Below, in pieces: positions 1 to 5,226 of a stretch of 5,226 bases of DNA. Source of the DNA: Euryarchaeota archaeon UBA181 (GTDB lineage: Archaea > Thermoplasmatota > Poseidoniia > Poseidoniales > Thalassarchaeaceae); contig DALI01000020.1 in NCBI GenBank assembly GCA_002496725.1, forward strand, positions 1-5,226, written 5' to 3'. The position numbers and the translations under genes were made by a program. The notes beneath the pieces are model-generated. The model worked only from the letters and a program-made list of their open reading frames with translations, had not been told where the DNA came from and searched no databases. Positions within the stretch are counted from its first letter, which is position 1; each line of letters opens with the position of its first letter.

Positions 1-25
1 GGGGGTTCGAATCCCCCCGGGCCCG
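1..25 (+). tRNA. 3' end of a tRNA gene, truncated by the window edge
   Basis: The first 17 bases form a perfect T arm: a GGGGG/CCCCC stem around the seven-base loop TTCGAAT, with the usual T54-T55-C56-G57-A58 pattern. The next seven bases, CGGGCCC (18-24), are the acceptor 3' strand, so the missing 5' strand should read GGGCCCG. G25 is the discriminator base. Positions 26-28 read CCT, so the CCA tail is not encoded and would be added enzymatically, as is common in archaea. The anticodon is outside the window, so the isotype cannot be read. A G73 discriminator with a GGGCCCG acceptor fits archaeal tRNA-Lys among others, but that is only a guess. The gene points the same way as the polymerase genes that follow. 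Confidence 0.9.
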
Positions 26-42
26 CCTGCCAAGCTACAGGC
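25..42 (+). other. Small GC-rich hairpin abutting the tRNA 3' end
   Basis: GCCTG (25-29) is the exact reverse complement of CAGGC (38-42), enclosing an eight-base loop. The 5' arm begins on the tRNA discriminator base. A competing pairing, GGGCC (19-23) with the GGCCC at 40-44, would disrupt the tRNA acceptor stem. No T-run follows, so it does not look like an intrinsic terminator. It could influence 3' trailer processing, or it could be chance in GC-rich sequence; a five-base stem is weak evidence. Confidence 0.25.
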
Positions 43-77
43 CCATGCAGATTCTGGATACCGGGGTAGTGAAGAAA
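26..77 (+). other. tRNA-rpoH spacer and rpoH leader, no visible promoter
   Basis: These 52 bases separate the tRNA 3' end from the preferred rpoH start. They are GC-rich and contain no AT-rich TATA-like octamer or purine-rich BRE, and no T-run that could terminate transcription behind the tRNA. Before the ATG at 78 lies AGTGA (68-72), a weak match to the archaeal Shine-Dalgarno core GGTGA, five bases from the start. An in-frame ATG at 45 lies inside this stretch. The rpoH promoter must therefore be upstream of or within the tRNA gene, or be too degenerate to recognise by eye. Confidence 0.5.
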
Positions 78-665
78 ATGGCGGTTAAAAGCTCAACCAA
101 AAAGAGACTTATTGAACTCGGTGTGTCGGAAGAACACGCCCACAAACTAGCTGATGATGCGAACATGGATGCCATCAAGAGAATGACTGTAGAAGAAGTC
201 GCAAAGAAGGCTGGTCTTGAATCGGGTGCCGCAGAACTAGAGAACATAATGGGGATCATCCGTGAACAAGCAGCTTCAAGGAGAAGAAGCAGATCTGGAA
301 GAGTAACAATTTCTAGGACAGCTTTGTTGGATGAAGACATCCCAATCGGCGATGATAGATTCAATGTACTCAATCACCATCTTGTGCCCCACCACTCACT
401 CGTGCCAGAGGAAGATGAAGCCTCAGAACTTTCCCCCTGGGGGCTGATGGAAAAAGAGAACGACGGAAATGAGAGATTGGCCAAGGAGCTACTTCCAAAG
501 ATTCTCATCACGGACCCCTCTGTACAGGCTCTGAAAGAAATCGAGGAGGCAGATAGAACAGATCTTCCCGCTGGATGGTTAAAGAATAGGGTAGTCAAAG
601 TTTTCAGATATAGCAGATCAGCTGGAGCGAGTACTGCGTACAGACTGATTGTGGAGAGTAACTGA
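78..665 (+). CDS. rpoH: DNA-directed RNA polymerase subunit H (Rpb5 C-terminal-like), N-terminally extended
   Basis: RpoH is the archaeal counterpart of the C-terminal domain of eukaryotic Rpb5, a small subunit in the downstream-DNA jaw region of RNA polymerase. Numbering from the ATG at 78 (195 aa), the family domain starts at about residue 94 with FNVLNHHLVPHHSLV and continues through LLPKILITDPSVQALK (138-153) to the ending SAGASTAYRLIVE (181-193). Archaeal RpoH is usually only about 75-85 residues. Here residues 1-90 are an extra, probably helical region ending in a basic patch, RRRSRSGR (68-75), and the family domain also has extra residues at about 112-136 and 153-170. The ATG at 45 would add 11 residues (MQILDTGVVKK). 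I prefer 78 because AGTGA lies five bases upstream, matching the spacing at the next two genes, while 45 has no good ribosome site and falls just behind the tRNA. It is first in the operon and stops 12 bases before rpoB. Function is confident; the role of the extension is unknown. Confidence 0.93.
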   Translation: MAVKSSTKKRLIELGVSEEHAHKLADDANMDAIKRMTVEEVAKKAGLESGAAELENIMGIIREQAASRRRSRSGRVTISRTALLDEDIPIGDDRFNVLNHHLVPHHSLVPEEDEASELSPWGLMEKENDGNERLAKELLPKILITDPSVQALKEIEEADRTDLPAGWLKNRVVKVFRYSRSAGASTAYRLIVESN

Positions 666-671
666 GGGTGA
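664..671 (+). promoter_or_regulatory. Shine-Dalgarno site for rpoB
   Basis: GAGGGTGA begins within the rpoH stop codon (TGA, 663-665). Its GGTGA (667-671) matches the archaeal anti-Shine-Dalgarno complement GGAGGTGAT, and six bases separate it from the ATG at 678. This fixes the rpoB start and suggests that ribosomes leaving rpoH can reinitiate on rpoB. Confidence 0.75.
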
Positions 672-677
672 ATAAAT

Positions 678-3600
678 ATGAAGGAAATTGTTGAAAGTTA
701 TTTTGCGCACAGAAGCATGGTGAATCACCAGTTAGCATCGTACAATGATTGTATTCCCAGTGGCGATGGTAAGGGCAGTCGAATGGAAAAGATAGTCAGG
801 GGCATTAGGATTGGCAGTGATGATCCACTGGAGGATGTTCCCGGGGGCAATGACGCAGGTGGAATGATCAAACTTGACGTTCTCGATAAGGAGATTTACA
901 TTCGAATGAAGGGTATCCGTTTGGGAGCTCCCACTGTAAGGGAAGCAAACGGTGCTGAACATCCAGCTACACCACTAGAGTGTCGTTTAAGGAAACTCAC
1001 ATACTTCTCCCCCATATACTTGGACTTCAAGATATATAGAGACGACCTCCCTCCCTCGACAACAGAGTCTGACATCGGATACATAGAGGAAGAAGGAGTC
1101 CACATCGGAAATCTCCCCATCATGGTCAGATCAGGAAGATGTAATCTACATCCCGATCACATTGCAGGAACGCAAGAGAAGTCTCTCAAGCTTTCACCCA
1201 CAACCTCAACAGAGGATGCCCAAATGCACAAGGAATTACTCAGGAAATATGGAGAGGACCCTCTCGATCCTGGGGGATATTTCATCATAAATGGGACAGA
1301 GAGAGTTCTGATATCGATGGAAGACCTAGCTCCAAACAGAGTTACGGTAGAAAAGAATAAGAAATACGCCCATGAAACCGAGGTTGCAAAGATTTTCTCC
1401 CAAAAGGATGGGGTCAGGAAGCCAATCAACGTCGAGAAGAGACGTGATGGTATGCTAATGGTCAAGATTCCTAGTGCAGGTACTACAGCTATTCCAGTAG
1501 TATTATTGATGAGAGCTCTAGGAATGGAGAATGACAGAGATATTTTCTCTGCAATTGCAGGCCCTGTAGAGGCTATGAAATACACAGTAGCAAATCTGAA
1601 TGATGTCAAAGACAATCCAGAATATGGCGTTGATAATACCGAGGAGGCTATGGCATGGCTAGAGAAGAAATTCGCCGCAGGGCAGCAGAAAGAATACAGG
1701 GAGTCGAGAATACAGAATCTACTAGATAAGGAGCTTCTACCACATCTCGGTTCCGATGAAGAAGTTAGAACGAAGAAGGCCATATTCCTTGGCAGGATTG
1801 TTAGACAAGTCTTAGAGATGGCAATTACCAATAGAGATCCTAACGATAAAGATCACTACGCGAACAAGAGAGTCAGATTAGCCGGAGACCTGATGGAGGA
1901 CTTATTCAGAGTTGGCGTTCAAGGACTTGCCCGCGATCTCAAGTACCAGCTCGAGAGGCACCACAATAGGAAGAGAGAGCTCAAAATCAACTCATGCCTC
2001 AGGCCAGATGTCCTTACATCGAAGATAATGCATGCTCTAGCCACTGGAAATTGGGTCGGGGGAAGATCAGGTGTAAGTCAACTTCTAGACAGGACCACAT
2101 ACCTAGCTTCTCTATCTCACATGAGGAGGGTAACAAGCCCCCTTGTAAGGAGCCAGCCCCACTTCGAAGCCAGAGATTTGCACCCTACTCACTGGGGTAG
2201 GCTATGTCCGAATGAGACTCCGGAGGGTCAGAACTGCGGATTAGTCAAGAATGCAGCCCAAATGATCGATGTTTCAGAAGAAGTCCCCGAAGATGACGTC
2301 AAGGAACTCCTAATCGAAGCTGGAGTAAATCCCAATCCAGAAGGTTGGGCAGATGGCTCTAGGATCCACGTCAATGGAGATATTTTTGGACTTCACAAGA
2401 GGCCGAATAAGTTGGTATCACAGTTCAAGAGAAGGAGGCGTTCAGGCAGAATCAGGCCGGAAGTAAGCATTCGTCATGATACTGAAAACAGAGATGTATT
2501 CATCAATACTGACAGAGGGAGGATAATGAGGCCTCTTCTTGTATTGGAAGATGGTACTCTGAACCTATCCAAGTTTCACCTGGAAGGACTAAGGACAGGA
2601 GAAATTAACTTTTCAGACTTGGTTTCTTCAGGAGTCATTGAATGGGTAGATGCAGAGGAAGAGGAGGATCTACTAATAGCCCCTAGGCCCTTCGATTTAC
2701 CCGATGTTTCCCCCAAGAACAAGAGACCAATGGACCCTGCAAAGGTAGAGTGGACAAATCTTGGTGACGAAGAGATATCGAAAGCCAAGCTGAAGGTAGC
2801 TATCCAGATGCCAGATGGCTCTACCGTATCGGAGAAGTTCTCAATCCCCCTCAATTATCATCAGAAAGAGATAGATGTGCTTCGTAAGAAAGAGAAGAAA
2901 GACCATACGGTTCTAGTTTACACGCACGTGGAAATTGATCCACAGCTCATTCTTGGAGTATGCGCTGCTTTGGTCCCATATCCAGAGCACAACTCCACTC
3001 CGAGGGTTACTGGAGGAACAGCAATGGTAAAGCAAAGTCTCGGACTTCCAAGTGCTAACTACCGTTTGAGGCCAGATACTAGGGCTCACGTAATGCATTA
3101 CCCACAAGTTTCTGTTGTGGGGACCAGGGCCATGGATACGACGAACTTCAACAGTAGGCCAGGAGGCCAGAACCTTGTTGTCGCTATCATGAGCCATCAC
3201 GGATATAACATGCAAGACGCTGTTATCATGAACAAGGCATCTGTCGAGAGAGGCCTCGGGAGATCAACATTCATCAGAACTTATAATGCTGAAAACAGAA
3301 GGTTCCCAGGAGGTCAAGAAGAACGTATTGAGGTTCCAGGCACCGGTCTCGATGAGGTCAAAGGTATGAAATCATTCGACAGCTATGCGCATCTTGAGAG
3401 AGACGGTCTTCCCGTACCCGAAGAATTCCTATCCAGCGGAGGCGGACCGGATTCCGCGGTTTTGGTCGGTAAGACTAGCCCTCCAAGATTCCTCGAGGAA
3501 TCGCACGGCGCATTCCTCCAGGCGCAAGAGAGAAGAGAGTCATCAATGATGGTTCGTCATGGTGAATATGGATGGGTGGACAATGTCTTCGTCACTGAGT

Positions 3601-4403
3601 CCCTAGACTCAGGTAGACTGGTTAGAATCACAGTACGAACAAATAAGATACCTGAACTCGGTGATAAATTCGCCAGTAGGCACGGACAGAAGGGAATTAT
3701 AGGAAGAATCGTTGAAGAGGGAGATTTACCATTCACAGCCGATGGTGTAGTTCCTGATTTGATAATCAATCCTCATGCTATTCCATCGAGGATGACCGTA
3801 GCACACGTTCTTGAGATGATAGGAGGAAAGGTCGGATCTCTCGAGGCAAGAAGAATCGATGGTACTGCATTTACCGGGGAGAAAGAAGATTCTCTGAGGG
3901 CAGGCCTACTGAGAAACGGATTCAATCATACTGGTAGAGAGAATATGATTAGCGGTGAGACAGGAGAACAGTACCCAGCAGAGGTTTTCGTTGGAGTTAT
4001 CTACTACCAGAGACTTCACCACCTTGTAAGCAGTAAACTGCATGCTAGGAGCAGGGGAAGGGTTCAGATTCTCACTAGGCAGCCGACAGAAGGTCGTGCT
4101 AGACAGGGAGGTTTGAGATTCGGTGAGATGGAAAGAGACTGTCTCATTTCTCATGGGGCGTCAATGGTGATCAAGGATCGACTCTTAGATGAGTCAGATG
4201 GATGGCCACTAATGGTGTGTAACACAAGAGGATGTGGCCATGTTGCATATTACGACTGGAAGAGAAGGACTACTGTTTGCCCTTCCTGTGGGGATAGGGC
4301 CGATGTTCATTCGGTCCAGACATCATATGCATTCAAGCTCTTGCTCGATGAGATGAAGAGTCTTGGAGTTGCCATGAGGCTTGAACTGGAGGATAGAAGA
4401 TGA
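678..4403 (+). CDS. rpoB: DNA-directed RNA polymerase subunit B (fused B''+B', Rpb2/beta homologue)
   Basis: Second-largest subunit of archaeal RNA polymerase; with A' it forms the active-centre cleft. The 1241 residues run unbroken through both B'' and B' regions, with no split and no intein; fused archaeal B is usually about 1120-1200 aa. Visible landmarks are DPGGYFIINGTERVLI (197-212) in the N-terminal protrusion/lobe part; SHMRRVTSPLVRSQPHFEARD (480-500) and HPTHWGRLCPNETPEGQNCG (502-521) at the fork; EHNSTPRVTGGTAMVKQSLG (770-789) with Arg776; GYNMQDAVIMNKAS (842-855) at the metal site; PGGQEERIEVP (877-887) in the wall/flap; GDKFASRHGQKG (995-1006) with active-site Lys997 and Lys1005; SRMTVAHVLEMIGGKVG (1037-1053); and the anchor/clamp QPTEGRARQGGLRFGEMERD (1135-1154). 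A C-terminal zinc site uses Cys1181, 1186, 1201 and 1204. Oddities are Gln846 where Glu is expected, an extra segment at about 676-746, and a CX4C zinc half-site. Start chosen from the Shine-Dalgarno site and the family-like beginning. It overlaps rpoA1 by four bases. Confidence 0.98.
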   Translation: MKEIVESYFAHRSMVNHQLASYNDCIPSGDGKGSRMEKIVRGIRIGSDDPLEDVPGGNDAGGMIKLDVLDKEIYIRMKGIRLGAPTVREANGAEHPATPLECRLRKLTYFSPIYLDFKIYRDDLPPSTTESDIGYIEEEGVHIGNLPIMVRSGRCNLHPDHIAGTQEKSLKLSPTTSTEDAQMHKELLRKYGEDPLDPGGYFIINGTERVLISMEDLAPNRVTVEKNKKYAHETEVAKIFSQKDGVRKPINVEKRRDGMLMVKIPSAGTTAIPVVLLMRALGMENDRDIFSAIAGPVEAMKYTVANLNDVKDNPEYGVDNTEEAMAWLEKKFAAGQQKEYRESRIQNLLDKELLPHLGSDEEVRTKKAIFLGRIVRQVLEMAITNRDPNDKDHYANKRVRLAGDLMEDLFRVGVQGLARDLKYQLERHHNRKRELKINSCLRPDVLTSKIMHALATGNWVGGRSGVSQLLDRTTYLASLSHMRRVTSPLVRSQPHFEARDLHPTHWGRLCPNETPEGQNCGLVKNAAQMIDVSEEVPEDDVKELLIEAGVNPNPEGWADGSRIHVNGDIFGLHKRPNKLVSQFKRRRRSGRIRPEVSIRHDTENRDVFINTDRGRIMRPLLVLEDGTLNLSKFHLEGLRTGEINFSDLVSSGVIEWVDAEEEEDLLIAPRPFDLPDVSPKNKRPMDPAKVEWTNLGDEEISKAKLKVAIQMPDGSTVSEKFSIPLNYHQKEIDVLRKKEKKDHTVLVYTHVEIDPQLILGVCAALVPYPEHNSTPRVTGGTAMVKQSLGLPSANYRLRPDTRAHVMHYPQVSVVGTRAMDTTNFNSRPGGQNLVVAIMSHHGYNMQDAVIMNKASVERGLGRSTFIRTYNAENRRFPGGQEERIEVPGTGLDEVKGMKSFDSYAHLERDGLPVPEEFLSSGGGPDSAVLVGKTSPPRFLEESHGAFLQAQERRESSMMVRHGEYGWVDNVFVTESLDSGRLVRITVRTNKIPELGDKFASRHGQKGIIGRIVEEGDLPFTADGVVPDLIINPHAIPSRMTVAHVLEMIGGKVGSLEARRIDGTAFTGEKEDSLRAGLLRNGFNHTGRENMISGETGEQYPAEVFVGVIYYQRLHHLVSSKLHARSRGRVQILTRQPTEGRARQGGLRFGEMERDCLISHGASMVIKDRLLDESDGWPLMVCNTRGCGHVAYYDWKRRTTVCPSCGDRADVHSVQTSYAFKLLLDEMKSLGVAMRLELEDRR
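4388..4394 (+). promoter_or_regulatory. Shine-Dalgarno site for rpoA1, inside the end of rpoB
   Basis: GGAGGAT lies within the last codons of rpoB, five bases before the rpoA1 ATG at 4400. It is the strongest ribosome site in the window and, with the ATGA stop/start overlap, supports translational coupling of subunits B and A', which are needed in equal amounts. Confidence 0.8.
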
Positions 4404-5226
4404 GTGCTAAAGACGCAGCTAAGATTCCGAAGAGAATAGAGGCCATCAAATTCACATTGATGGACCCCAATGAGATACGTAAAATGTCCTCAGTTGAGGT
4501 AAAAACTGCTGATACATACAAGGACGATGGTCACCCATTCAAGCAAGGTTTGATGGATCCCAAAATGGGAGTAATAGATCCAGGGGTCAGGTGTGAGACC
4601 TGTGGAAATAAGCACGATGAATGCCCAAGTCACTTTGGGCACATCGCTCTCGAGCTACCAGTAATGCACATTGGGTTCACAAACCTAATCAAGACCTCAC
4701 TGAAATGTACGTGTAATACTTGTAGTAAGATCCTTCTTCACGATAAGCCAGACACACATCCAGTGGACCCCGAAAAGTCAGAACAAGACTACTACACTGA
4801 CAAAGTTAAGGATGTTATCATCAAGCATGGTGTCGGCTCCACTGAATTCAAGAATACAATAAAGGATATTGAGAAGGAGTGCTCTAGTAAGAAAAGGACA
4901 ATATGTATGCACTGCGGTAGCGAACAAGGCAAGATTATCCTTGACAAGCCTTCTACCTTCAAGGAAAAGAAGGAGAACAAGGGCGAGCACAAACTCAATG
5001 CTCGGGATATTCGCGAATGGCTCGAGAGAATCCCCGATGAGCATCTGATATTCTTAGGTATGGACTACGCCTCAGCAAGGCCAGAATGGACCATCATGAA
5101 GGTCCTTCCAGTACCTCCCATCACTGTAAGGCCATCAATCACACTCGACAGTGGGGATAGATCGGAAGATGATTTGACGCACAAACTCGTAGATGTCCTC
5201 AGGATCAACCAGAGGCTTAGGGAGAA
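4400..5226 (+). CDS. rpoA1: DNA-directed RNA polymerase subunit A' (Rpb1/beta' N-terminal part), truncated at the right edge
   Basis: Largest-subunit N-terminal half, forming the clamp and, beyond this window, the catalytic NADFDGD loop. The 275 codons visible read MSAKDAAKIPKRIEAIKFTL and continue with EIRKMSSVEVKTADTY (25-40) and GLMDPKMGVIDPG (50-62), typical of archaeal A'. The first clamp zinc site is Cys65-X2-Cys68-X6-Cys75-X2-His78, followed by FGH (79-81). A second is formed by Cys105/Cys108 and Cys169/Cys172, with an additional Cys103 next to it. The conserved LPVPPITVRPSI (236-247) and the segment EDDLTHKLVDVLRINQRL (256-273) follow. The start ATG overlaps the rpoB TGA as ATGA and has GGAGGAT five bases upstream. 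Residue 77 is Ser in CPSHFGH, where Gly is nearly universal. No intein interrupts the visible part. By archaeal convention rpoA2 (A'') should follow outside the window. Confidence 0.97.
   Translation, partial: MSAKDAAKIPKRIEAIKFTLMDPNEIRKMSSVEVKTADTYKDDGHPFKQGLMDPKMGVIDPGVRCETCGNKHDECPSHFGHIALELPVMHIGFTNLIKTSLKCTCNTCSKILLHDKPDTHPVDPEKSEQDYYTDKVKDVIIKHGVGSTEFKNTIKDIEKECSSKKRTICMHCGSEQGKIILDKPSTFKEKKENKGEHKLNARDIREWLERIPDEHLIFLGMDYASARPEWTIMKVLPVPPITVRPSITLDSGDRSEDDLTHKLVDVLRINQRLRE

Noticed and set aside
45..77. In-frame upstream ATG at 45 as the rpoH start
   Set aside because: It lies just behind the tRNA and the hairpin, lacks a well-spaced Shine-Dalgarno site, and would add MQILDTGVVKK, which does not look family-like. 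The ATG at 78 has AGTGA at the spacing used by the next genes. It is not excluded.
671..679. AATAAATAT as a TATA box for an internal rpoB promoter
   Set aside because: It directly abuts and overlaps the rpoB ATG, whereas an archaeal TATA box must lie about 25 bases before the transcript start. It is better explained as an AT-rich spacer after the Shine-Dalgarno site.
1157..1831. 224-codon open frame on the minus strand opposite rpoB
   Set aside because: It lies wholly antisense to strongly conserved rpoB sequence. Its Ser/Phe/Leu-rich product shows no recognisable domain and no ribosome site stands out; it is a by-product of rpoB codon use.
1994..2200. 68-codon + strand open frame inside rpoB
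   Set aside because: It is an alternative frame across a conserved B segment, with no family resemblance and no independent ribosome site.
4778..5044. Minus-strand hydrophobic open frames opposite rpoA1, resembling a membrane peptide
   Set aside because: The hydrophobicity comes from reading the antisense of Lys/Glu-rich A' codons. The sense frame encodes conserved A' sequence.
678..5226. Intein in rpoB or rpoA1
   Set aside because: Inteins are known in archaeal polymerase genes, so I looked for them. All conserved motifs in B and the visible part of A' read through continuously without splice-junction or endonuclease motifs.
1..5226. A mobile element, CRISPR array, defence locus or new multi-gene system
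   Set aside because: Apart from about 52 spacer bases and the tRNA fragment, the window is filled by three polymerase genes. No direct-repeat arrays, terminal inverted repeats or foreign genes are visible.

Overview
The window holds the start of an archaeal RNA polymerase operon, read left to right on the + strand: the 3' end of a tRNA gene, then rpoH, rpoB and the first part of rpoA1 (subunit A'). The order rpoH-rpoB-rpoA1 is the standard archaeal layout. Subunit B is one uninterrupted polypeptide, not split into B'' and B' as in most methanogens and haloarchaea. That, the long RpoH, heavy use of AGA/AGG arginine codons and the moderate GC content suggest a member of the Thermoplasmatota, perhaps a marine Poseidoniia (Marine Group II/III) archaeon. 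The lineage call is inference from remembered family features, not from a search.

Layout: positions 1-25 are the T arm, acceptor 3' strand and discriminator base of a tRNA cut by the window edge. About 50 bases follow with no recognisable BRE/TATA promoter but with a small GC-rich hairpin. rpoH (78-665) has a helical, basic N-terminal extension of about 90 residues ahead of a recognisable but expanded RpoH/Rpb5 C-terminal domain. rpoB (678-4403, 1241 aa) follows after 12 bases and overlaps rpoA1 by 4 bases (ATGA). rpoA1 runs off the right edge after 275 codons, before the catalytic metal-binding motif. There is no gene-free stretch longer than about 50 bases.

The three proteins are subunits of one enzyme. 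B and A' form the two sides of the active-centre cleft, and H sits in the downstream-DNA jaw region. Tight spacing, good Shine-Dalgarno sequences before rpoB and rpoA1, and the stop/start overlap suggest co-transcription and translational coupling.

This is core housekeeping DNA, and I see no mobile element, CRISPR, defence or new multi-gene system. The points worth a second look are within the polymerase: substitutions at normally near-invariant positions (notably Glu to Gln in the GYNxED metal-site motif of B), an extra segment of about 70 residues in B, an unusual CX4C zinc half-site, the extended RpoH, and the tRNA-rpoH junction without a visible promoter.
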